Below the pieces are notes generated by a model, which worked only from the letters and a program-made list of their open reading frames with translations, was not told where the DNA came from and did no database searches. The translations under genes and the position numbers were made by a program. A DNA stretch of 64,000 nt from Sipunculus nudus (taxonomy: Eukaryota; Annelida; Sipuncula; Golfingiida; Sipunculidae), in the NCBI GenBank assembly GCA_026874595.1, contig CM049307.1, forward strand, positions 4,673,579 to 4,737,578, in the 5' to 3' direction. Below, one piece after another: positions 48,211 through 58,365 of this stretch; position 1 is the stretch's first letter; each line of letters opens with the position of its first letter.

Positions 48211-50026
48211 AACAAGGGACCCATGGGTCACATCGCTCAGCTGAATTTTGGAAAATATTAATAACTGCAAAATATTTATATTTCTTTTGGTTTTTCATGT
48301 ATATTATCATTAGAAAAGCTATGAGAAAATGGCCCTTCTAAAATGAAACTAAAAAAAATAAATAAATAGAATAATGGACATGAGCTAAACCATTTAGTGA
48401 TGCACCAATGGAACAAATAGGCCTACGGTAAGTGTTATATAAAAGTAACATTTCATAAACAAATAGTGTGTGAAGGTAATTAAGTTGTCAAAAGTTAAAT
48501 ATATGGCCAAATGAGTTAAAAATTAATCCCACAAAGTTTGACCAATATTCCTAATTTTAATACTAAGTTCACAGTATTATTCACACCTAGGCCCCACCAA
48601 CTTTAAGAGATATGAATGAAATGCTACAAAGTATTTATATCTTCTTAAATCTTGTCAGTTAGCACTTACATTTGAATATTAGGATTAAATTCCTGAAATT
48701 TTTTTCTTTAAAAAATCAAAATTGTCCAAGTCTCATCAAAAAGAATTTATTTAACATTAGAATTATAAGATTCATCTTGTTTATTAGTCCTGTGTATTGG
48801 AGGGGTGGGTGGGGGGAGGGGTCTCCGTTGTTACTGCTCGTTGCTGGAAAAAATATAAATTTTAAGATTCATCTAGTTCATAGTACAGGTCTGTCAACAT
48901 AATGTAGTGGGGTAGGGGGGGGGGGGGGGAGAAAAAGGCTCCCTGTGGTATGGTATTAACTGCAGACAGCCTGATCAAGGGGAATCCTCCATGTCCCTAC
49001 AAACCTTATATCTAGCATATATGTGTTGATTCCCCATAAACCTTTCTAACACTGTGGATGCAAGGGGCACGGAGGATCACCAACTGAAGACACACTCCTG
49101 GATGCATCCACAACTCACAGTATGCCCAGTGTGCACATTCTTTCAGATGCATCTGCCTACACTCACAATGGCTGATCAAGCTCAACTCAGTGGAGAGAGG
49201 GCTTGCCCTAGTGATGGGATTGCATAACATCATGCCAACAGCCTGGGGAGCATAGAGAGCTGCACTGAATGACCTACAGTGACCAAAGTGGACTGCTTGT
49301 TAATGAAAGGGAATACAACAAGAGCCTCCAGAAAAAATTCAATAACTAGCCTAATTTTGCAGCTTTTATTTTAACAGATGAAATCCTTATGTGCACATGC
49401 TGTGAAAAATAAATCCACAGTACTTAGAGAAAAAAAACGTGCCGTGGCCAAAGTTGGGAAAAATTTAAGGTACCAATTTTTTATTTTTGTTAATATGTAA
49501 AAAATTTTAAATGTTTTGATCTAATTTTGGGTATACAATTTAATTTTGATTAATTAAAGTTATATTACTGGAAAAAAGTCCTTAGTTTTAACATGTTTTG
49601 TGTTAAGTGATCAAATATCTTTCCTGATTTTTTACAAAATGCATTATGTTTGAGCCCATAACTTTTTAAAATTATATAATACAGACATAATTTCTGGCAT
49701 GTACATAGGAACTATATAGTAGAATATTTATGGCAAATTTGAGGAAAAAACAGATGAGTGGTTTTGATATTAGGCGGTCCTGAAGTGTGAAAATAGGTTT
49801 TTAATAAAAAATTGAGGTTTTTCCTTAATATCTCAAAGGAACCAAGTCGCAAAGACCCAGTTTTCGGCTTGGTAGGAGATCTTGGTGTGATCTAACATTA
49901 TGCCAAATTTTGGATTCCTAGGTCTTACGGTTTCAAAATGTGCCACATCTACGGACGGACAGACGGATGGACGACAGACAATGGACCACGACTATAGCTC
50001 AGATGAATTATAGTCAGCTGAGCTAA
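48211..50026 (+). mobile_element. Two-ended modular element B (about 1.8 kb)
   Basis: 5' module aacaaggGACCCATGGGTC (palindrome 48218-48229) then TCGCTCAGCTGA. The 3' part (49321-50026) parallels the second unit of element A word for word: aaatccacagtacttagaga, gtgccgtggccaaa, ttaaggtaccaattttttat, gcattatgtttgagccc, gtggttttgatattaggcgg. It ends in ggacggacagacggatggac and the hairpin 49995-50025. The middle (48250-49320) differs from element A and contains G-rich runs near 48800-48930. No protein is encoded. Confidence 0.75.
49995..50025. repeat. 3' terminal hairpin of element B
   Basis: TAGCTCAG-a-TGAat, loop TAT or similar, AGTCA-g-CTGAGCTA, followed by AAAAATTA. Same as elements A and C with one or two changes in the upper stem. 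Confidence 0.85.
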
Positions 50027-51637
50027 AAATTAGGATTTTATCCTGTGCCCACTTGGAATGTGAGAAATTTGTATAATCAAACCAGTTGATAAAATCTTAA
50101 CTTTGGATGTTTTGGCCAACAGATAAACTTAGCATAACCATTGGCCATTGGTCTGAAAGATAAAACTTTTGGAATTAAAACCTACTGAAGGATGCTGACA
50201 TATTTTATTACAATTATAAACATATTATATATATATATATTACATGCAGTGAAGATAACAAAAGGTCTGTCTAACCTTCAGTATTTATTTTTTTTCATCT
50301 TTAGAACACTTTCTTTTCTGAGTTTTCAATTTTTCATTTTTTTTTAAAGAAGTGGTGTATTAGAATCCATGTATTATGCACTGAATAGTTCGGCCCCTCC
50401 TAAAAATTACTTGAAAAGTCATAAACATGTTTTATGTTCTGCAGTTACTAGGTGTCTGATTCATGCAATATGCACAGCTGACATATGGGCAGAAGAAAAC
50501 CAACAGTTGCAGTAGTCTGAAAATGTATAAATACCCTGTACTCCAACATTCCCTGAGGCTTGGTAAAAGTCAAAAAGGACCTTTTTCCCATAAAAGCTGA
50601 TAGTCAACTTGAGTCACATGGGTGACAGCTCTGTTAAACATGTGTTCCCTGCCATTTGTGGTTGCGGTGATCAGGTATAACAGTACAAGCCTCAGTTCAC
50701 CTTCCCAGATGAGCACAGTCAGAATCCATTCATCTTCATTACAACCTACAGAAGGCTGCAGAGATATAAAAAATATCCAGACAAATCTGTAGAAATCCTC
50801 TGGGTCAGCCTTGACAAATGTTCTTGTCTACAACTCTACATCTTCATCAAACAGGGCTGCAATATTTCCAAATTACTGCAAACTGGAAACAGACATACAC
50901 CTTTAAGCCCCTTGTACATGATAGTAACAATATCATTTTCAATAATAACCCTACGCTCTTTACACAGCACTTTAACTATAGGCCTACTCCCTATATCATA
51001 AGGGCTGTTTGTTATGACCCCATATCCTGAATCGCTACACCAGAGGAGAGCACTGTATTTTTGTCCAATCAGATGAGACCTTGTGCTGGAAGACACAGCC
51101 AAGCGAGGAATACATGGAGCCAATCATGTTCATTTCGTTTGAGTGACAGCTTATCGCCCCGTTAACCGTCTGAACAGGACCCAGGCTAAGAGAGAATTGC
51201 CCCAGAAATGGTTTGCTTAGGGCCTTGGACACATAGGATGCCCGGCCAGTGAGTTGTAATTCAAACGAAACATAACAACAAAGGCTGCTTTCACACCTCG
51301 CTTGCTGGTTTCAGTTCTGCAGACAACAGATACATGGCTATGCTAACACAGTCATAATGTCATAATTGAATCGGTCGATGATGCGAGAATACAGAGAGAG
51401 CAATTAAAATTTGACTGTAAATTCTCATCAAGCGGCGCTATGGGTGGAGCCAGGATGCCTGTCAAGTGTTTGTTTATTGGCATCTGGTTGGCTGCTTGTC
51501 ACATCATACGCACATTTTTTTCAGCGGACAACAAACCACCATCTGGTGTCTAAATATATCATAAACGGTCAAAGCTGGCAGCGTGAAAATCAGTTACTTC
51601 TTTAGAAGTGCAAGATTTCCACTGCCTCAGGAGTGTA
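50027..51637. other. Anonymous sequence, no gene recognised
   Basis: An (AT)n run near 50225-50240. One diverged copy of the 44-bp unit near 50914-50957 (gatagtaacaatatcatttt, caataataaccc). Several frames of 60-95 codons on both strands overlap each other without motifs. Confidence 0.45.
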
Positions 51638-51766
51638 TACTAATCCCCACTCTATCGTGATGGTAACAATATAATGTTCAATACTAACCCCCAGTCTAAC
51701 ATGATGGAAACAATATCATTTTCAATACTATCCCCCAGTCTTACATGATTGTAACAATATCATGTT
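51638..51766 (+). repeat. 44-bp minisatellite, left part (3 copies)
   Basis: The unit is near ACTAATCCCCACTCTATCGT then GATGGTAACAATATAATGTT then CAAT. It continues at about 53863-53955 with two more copies, so element C lies inside it. Confidence 0.85.
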
Positions 51767-53862
51767 AACTAGTGGAACATGGGCCATGACGCTAAGCTGA
51801 ATTCAAGAGTGTTAAACTATGAACAAAATGACTGCCAGAGTACTAAAAAATCATGAATTTTGTGAAGAGTCCTTAGAAATGTCTGGTTTACAAGGAAACT
51901 CTCCAAGACGGATTGACATGACAAATTTCAGACCAATATCTTGAACCACTCCTAAGATTTGAGCAGTTTTCACCCAAACCACATGAAGATATGGTCGCAA
52001 CATGAAAATGGTTGCAGACAGCGCCACCAGTCTTGAGTACAAGATGGAGGAGTCCAAGATCTATGGACATGAACAATTTCACGCCAATATGGCACACCAT
52101 TCTAAAGAAAAGAGCATTAATTTATTCTATGGAAACAGGAAGGTAGGTGGTGCCACCTGTCTGGTTTACAAGACAATTTCCCAAGATGGATTGACATGCC
52201 AAATTCGAGACCAATACCTTGAACCACTCCAGAGATATGAGCAATTTTCACCCAAAGCACAGGCACAGATGGACACCACAGGAAAATGATTGCAGGTAAC
52301 TCCACCAGTCTTGTGTATAAGATGGAGGAGTCTTATATCTATGGATCTGGACAATGAAAGGCAAATATAGCAAATCACTCCTCAGAAAAAAAAGCATTAA
52401 TTTATTCTACAAAAACTGGAAGGTAGGTGGCACCACCTGTCTGGTTTACGAGAAAACTCTCCAAGATGGATGGACAAACCAAATATCAGACCAACACTTT
52501 GAACCACTCCTGAGATATAAGCAATTTTACCTAAACCACATGTTTGGAAAGATGCCACGGGAAAACTATTGCAGATGGCACCACCAGTTTTGAGTACTTT
52601 ATGGAGGAGTCCAAAATCTATGGGTATGCACCAATTCAGGCCAATATGGCAAATCATTCTTTAGAAAAGGGCATTTATTTATTCTAGAAAAAAACCCAGG
52701 AAAGTATGTGGTGCCACTTGTCTGGTTTACAAGAAAACTTTCCAAGATGGATGGACATGCCAGATTTCAGACCATTTTCTTGAACTAATCCTGAGATATG
52801 AGCAATTTTTACCAAAAGCAAATATACTGATGGACGCCACCCAAAAATGAATACAGAGGGCGCCACCAGTCTTGTTTAGGAGATGCAGGTGTCGAGGATC
52901 TATGAACATGCACAATATTAACCCAATACATTGAAAAACCACTAAGGTGAACAGATGGCAAATGCACAGATGGACACTCCGCAAAAAGTATTGTAGGTGC
53001 CTCTGCCAGTCGCAATTATGAGATAGAGAGATCCAAGATCTATGGACATGCAGACTTTCAGCAAAATACATTGAGCCACTCCTGAGATATGGGCTGTTAT
53101 CTAAAAGACACCTAGATTTGTACTACACAGAAAGGACTGCTGCTGGTGCCACCTGTCTTTGTCAGACACAACAACATAGGTGAAGGAACAACGATGCTGG
53201 GTTTCAGAAAGATTGGTCCAAGGGTCTCACAGGAGTTCTCTCGAAACTAAGGCAAAGTTTTTGTATCACATTTTTAATTATTCTGGGGGGTACTTACGAG
53301 CCCCATAACTCGGAGGATATGAGTAACAGAGACCTAATTTCAAGTTTCCTCAGAGACTTTTCATTGACCTCCCTTGATGTCGAATTTGAAGATTCCAGGT
53401 GCAGCAGTTATGATTTGTGCCCTGTTAACAGATGACAGCGTCTTTGAAGGTATCAAAAATAGAGAAATAAATCATAAAAATTAGAAAAAGGACAGATGGC
53501 ACCACCAGTTTGCGGAAACTGATGGAATAGTCCATGATCAATATTCATGCAAAAATCATGGTGATCAAGGAAGTAGTTATTCAGATACTTGAGTTTTTGT
53601 ATCAAATCTTTGGTTATTCTGGGGGTTAATTATGTGACCCATAGCTCGGGGGGATATGGGTAACAGAGACCTAATTTCAGGTTTCCAAGGAGATTTTTCA
53701 TGGACCTCCCTGGATGTCATATTTGAAGATTCCAGGTCCAGTGGTTACAATTTGTGCCCTGTTAATGGACAGCCAGAAGGCTGGACGACCCCACGACCAG
53801 ACTGATGACTGACAAAGAGTGATCACTATAGCTCAGATGATTTTCAGTCAGCTGAGCTAAAA
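51767..53862 (+). mobile_element. Two-ended modular element C (about 2.1 kb), inserted in a 44-bp array
   Basis: 5' module, degenerate: aactagtggaacatgggcca then tgacgctaagctga. Core: about four tandem units of 275-280 bp, marked by CGCCACCAGTCTTGAGTACA at 52023 and variants at 52301, 52578 and 52860, each with a GGTGGYGCCACC palindrome (52146-52157, 52426-52437) and gagatatgagcaattttcac. Then a roughly 330-bp duplicated block (ttattctggggggtactta at 53279 and ttattctgggggttaatta at 53614, ttgaagattccaggt twice). The 3' end is cactaTAGCTCAG with the hairpin 53829-53859, then CTAAAA. Array sequence on both sides fixes the ends. Non-coding. Confidence 0.85.
53829..53859. repeat. 3' terminal hairpin of element C
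   Basis: TAGCTCAG-a-TGAttTTCAGTCA-g-CTGAGCTA; the outer 8-bp stem is perfect, the inner stem partly decayed. Confidence 0.85.
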
Positions 53863-53955
53863 TAAACCCACCACTCTATCATGATTGTAACAATATCATG
53901 TTCAATACTAATCCCAATTCTATCATGATGGTAATGATATCATGTTCAATACTTA
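53863..53955 (+). repeat. 44-bp minisatellite, right part (2 copies)
   Basis: Continuation of 51638-51766 (actctatcatgattgtaaca, atatcatgttcaatactaat) after element C. Confidence 0.8.
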
Positions 53956-55740
53956 ACCCCTCTCTGTTACCACTAGGTTGCATTAACAGGCATGTTTTAG
54001 GTAGTTTTTATTTCTCATGTTATTTTTAGCCAAAGTTTATTGTTGGTCTAGAATTTGATGTCTAGTACATCACTCAGTTAAACAGTAAAATACTGGTCAA
54101 TGGCCTGACTGATAGAGTGATCAATTGGCACCTCATTTGGTTTTATCAATTATATTTTAAATGTATATTTTAACCAATTTTGATAAGGGAAAAAAAGGAG
54201 AAAAAAAAGAGAAAATGAAAACAGGAAAAGAAAGAGAAAGCAGAAAGAAAAGAGAAGTGGAGAAAAGAGATAAGGAAAGAAAGAAAATAGTGAGACAAAC
54301 ATAAGGAAAAATACAAATAAACATTTCTGAAGACATTCAGTTGCTTGATGTACAGAGTAAATAATCCTGGTTTACCTCTGATTCAGTTTATCTTGGTAAG
54401 ATGAGAACAATCTCATTTATAACCATGAAGGCAGCTGAGTGACGGTGAAGTCAGCTGTGTTGTAATGTATACCTGGCATATAATAGACAGGTCTGACACC
54501 TATGAGCCACTGTATGCCACCTATACATATAAACATATAATTAATACATGAGGGGTCACTGACCAGCAGCCTGGTCAGGGTCAGGTCAAGTATTTACATG
54601 TAACAGTGATCTGACAGCACCTCTGTCACCATCAATGTCACGTATCAACCTACTCCCAGTACTGGTGTGGTAGAGCTTAATTAGGTGATGCTAATTAATT
54701 GTTTATGTTCAAGCTGTACTATTAACTTTATATGTGAAGAACCATGCATTGATACCATTTTCTACATTTATAATCTTTGGGTCACATTTCATGTGGATGT
54801 AAAGTTTCATTTGATTTCATAAGGTAGTTTTTGTATAATGTGTCAGTAACATGAGGAAACACAGATTTAATTAATTGCTGTAACAGAATGTAAATTTATG
54901 TATCTTGGCATGACCCTATCAGTGTTAATGAGCAGCCCATCAGTGTACCTGGTAGCATCAGGGTCAAAGCATAATGATGCTGCCAGATGTCCAGACAACA
55001 GCAGTTTTGAATTGACCACTGAGCTGGACACATCGACTGACCAGCATGCTGTATACATATATTTACTGAATATACCAACTCTACCACTTGAGGACTTATT
55101 ATTGTTGTTTGTGTTTTACTAATTCCCCACAAACACCAGATCCCGCTAGCGCTACAGTACTGGTAATACAGCACTAAGTTACTTACACAGGCTAACAGTA
55201 ATAAAACACTAAGTCACATATCAACCTACTGCCAGTACTGGTAATACAGCACTAAGTTACTTACACAGGCTAACAGTAATAAAACACTAACAGGCCTGTC
55301 AAAGGTAAATGACTTAAAAAAAAATAGTAAGTTCTCTGGTAAAAAAAAGGCCTTCCTTGAAATAAAAAGCAAAAAAAAAAAAGAGTAAAAATAACGGTAA
55401 TTTCCCATATTTTTATCACAAATTAAATAAATAAAGATTAGCTTTGCTTATTAAGCATTTGTATATATATCACTCCAAAAGTCAGACATATACATTGCAC
55501 ATTCCCCTGCATAAAGATAAGGGTATTTTCCACACATTGTGACACATGCTGGACATTTGCACATACAAAAATTGCAAAGTATCCAATTCTTCTTTTAAGT
55601 GAACTGTTAAAGCAGGAGAGAAAAAGTATACATTGAATTTTTGTTCACTGAAAAAAAGAGCAAAAAAAGAGTGCTCCTAAAAAAAGAGTGAAAAAAGGAG
55701 TTAAACAGGTGAGAAAATTTACTGGATTAATGTATAATGC
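53956..55740. other. Anonymous sequence with purine tract and small duplication
   Basis: 54184-54300 is almost entirely A and G on the + strand. A 78-bp direct duplication (TACTGGTAATACAGCACTAA then gttacttacacaggctaaca) occurs at about 55157 and 55235. 55310-55720 is A-rich with homopolymers. No exon could be supported. Confidence 0.5.
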
Positions 55741-56162
55741 GTTTCATGAAAATTCCATAGGATTTTTGTAAAGTCACCAAGGTGCCCCCAAAGTGCGGTG
55801 ACCTCTGACCTAATTATTTATGCATGGATATAGCTGGAAATCCAACTTAGGTGAGATATTATGTTGATTAACATTTCTGATGAGTTTTTATCAAAATCCT
55901 TCATATTCTTCGTAAGTTATTGCGGCAACACCACAAAGTAGCCAAGTGACCTGTGACCTTATTTAATATGCGTGGACGTTGCCCATAATTGAACTTGGGT
56001 GAGATAATCTGTTGGTCAGTACTTATGGTGAATTTTGTGAACATCCATCAAAGCCCAGGTAAGTTATTGCGGCGACACTAAAAGTTAACACATCGACAGT
56101 ACACAGACAGAAGGACGGATTGACGGACATTGCTTATACCATAATTATCAAGTCATAAGACA
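55740..56162 (+). mobile_element. Tandem-core element fragment with ACGGAC 3' end
   Basis: Two to three units of about 150-170 bp (cttaggtgagatattatgtt and cttgggtgagataatctgtt; cgtaagttattgcggcaaca and ggtaagttattgcggcgaca). Two paired half-sites (tgacctctgacct near 55799, tgacctgtgacct near 55949). The 3' end is cacagacagaaggacggatt, gacggac, cttatacc..gtcataag to 56162. Related to 40600-40931. Confidence 0.65.
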
Positions 56163-56393
56163 GGTGTATAAAAACACACTCAAGCATCTGTTGAGAAAAG
56201 TTACTAAAAGTATAAATATAAATGGCAGGAGTCACTCAACTTTGTATCATAATCAATACAGAGTAAGTGCAATAAAAGTACCACACAACACATCTTGTAG
56301 AAATCACAGGGAATACGGACCAAAGAAGCAAGATATGATATCCAGGCAATATGTCCATGTTTACAGGGCCAGACCTGACACCTGCTTCATCAG

Positions 56394-56579
56394 CACATTA
56401 AGGACCGGCTGTACCAGGTTACTGAGAGGCCAGCCTCCTGTCAGCATCTCCTGGGGCCCCTCAGGCATCATCCCTACCTCTATGAATACCTCAAGAACTT
56501 GGTCTGTGATCTAAAGTCTGTTCCACCATCAAGACCTGTCTGTGACCTATTGTCATTTCCAATATGGGCTGCTTTATGA
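56394..56579 (+). CDS. Possible terminal coding exon, function unknown
   Basis: After an acceptor-like string (acctgcttcatcag, ending 56393) a 61-codon frame runs to TGA at 56577-56579. It contains HIKDRLYQVTERPASCQHLL and HHPYLYEYLKNLVCDLKS. Base composition is clearly richer in G and C than around it and the peptide is protein-like, but no family is recognised, the other frames are partly open too, and no partner exon is identified. It could be an ancient repeat. Confidence 0.22.
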   Translation, partial: HIKDRLYQVTERPASCQHLLGPLRHHPYLYEYLKNLVCDLKSVPPSRPVCDLLSFPIWAAL

Positions 56580-58364
56580 TATCTCATGGTTATTTATTTA
56601 ATTATTACTCTAAAATAAATGACTAAAGGACAGTCCTGATGAAAACATCACAATTACATCCAACATCAATCAATTTCTTCTTCTTCATCAGTGTTCAAAG
56701 GTTTGGCTATCAGATCCCTTCAATCCCTGCTAATCCAAATCTGATAGTTTTAAATATTTGTAACATTATTTACAAAAGTATAGAACCATAAGCCAGTTTT
56801 TAAATAGATAGTTTCAGGCATCTGACCAATAACCCTATCAGTGGGACTGAAATCTTGGGGGTAAACTGCATTCTTTATAAATCTAAAAAAAAATTATCAG
56901 ATATTGATTTGCAATTCTAAAATAGTTTGAAAGCAGAGATTTTTTATATCATTCCAGTTATTTTTGTTGATGGCTGATTTCTTCAGCGCAGTTTACTTCC
57001 TTTGTTTAATTAACCATGGGCCCCCCTCCCCCCATAAAATATTGCTAAAATCTGCACTTCCCGGTGCACATCACATAAATTTTACACTCAAATTTAAATT
57101 TGTTATTTGCTGCATATTCAAAAGAAAAATAGGCATAAACTGGGAAATCTTACAGCTTGAAATGGGCATTTATGATACAGAATATCTTTTAAATATATTT
57201 AACTGTTTCAAGCTTACAGAATAAAAGGGAATAATGCCAGAGTGACTTTGATAACAGCAGCAGTGCCACATGCTTAAATATTCTGCATGGTTTCTTATGG
57301 TTATCTCACCTGCCATTGTGCATGGTCATTGTTACAATGACTACTGACAGGGGGCAGCACTCATTGCTGTCCTGTGGATGCTCTCATTTGACCCTCCTGT
57401 TTCTGGGCACGGCCACTGGCTAACAGCCATCATCTCTTTTAGTTTAATTAATATACAAACTGTGATTCACAACATGTTATGTAACACAAATCCTTTATAA
57501 AACACCTGGTAATTATTCTACCCTTTAAGATCGTATCAACAAAATTATTTTGCTGCCAACCTTTGCAGTTAACATGTGGGCTGAAAAATACAAGCAATGC
57601 ACTGCTTAAGATGATTACAAGTGTTAGTCAGAGGTAGAAAACAGCTGTGAGGAATGCAGAGTCTGGGGAACGATGTTCAAGGGCTGATTCAATGCAAAAA
57701 TAAGTCACCTCGGCTATATTAACACAAGTACACAGGTGATCATAGCTCACTGCTGGCATTGTATGAATGGCTTGGGGAGGAGGGAGGGGGCCACCAGCAT
57801 AGTCACCCACCCAGTTGCAGGACTCGAAGGCTTGAACCTGTTACTCATACAATAATAATGTTAACAAAAGTTATCAAAGCACAATAATAATATCATAAAA
57901 ATACCTATAGCACAGTATCAGTTACTTGTCCTAGCTCCTGCCGCAAATGTTGTGAACAAACTGGACAAATCTAACTAGAATTGTTAATATTCCAGGTAGA
58001 GTAATTTATTATACAAGAGAAAATCATAATTAGATGTGTCCTGTGGTTCAAGCAAGGTCCTGTTTTTTATGACTTGCTATTGATATCAATGTCAAAATTG
58101 TTGTATTTTCAGCTGGTGTATTAAAAGCACTAATACATTGGGAATTGATTACTTATGGTGAAATTATTTTATTTTCAGCCATGTAACTAGAAAACTGAAA
58201 GCTCATGAATTACCCATAAGGACCTCTTGTGTTGTGAAGATGTAGCTCACAGACCTCTGCCCTGTACCAACATCGGAAAACCAAATGGTGAATAACTTTA
58301 ACCCTTAACTCTGACCTTTGACCTTTATTGGACCAAAATTTTAATGAAATTCATACTTTTGTGA
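56580..58364. other. Anonymous sequence, no gene recognised
   Basis: No repeat with another copy in the window apart from CTGACCTTTGACCTTTATTG near 58313-58333, just before the satellite. No exon supported. Confidence 0.4.
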
Positions 58365-58365
58365 C

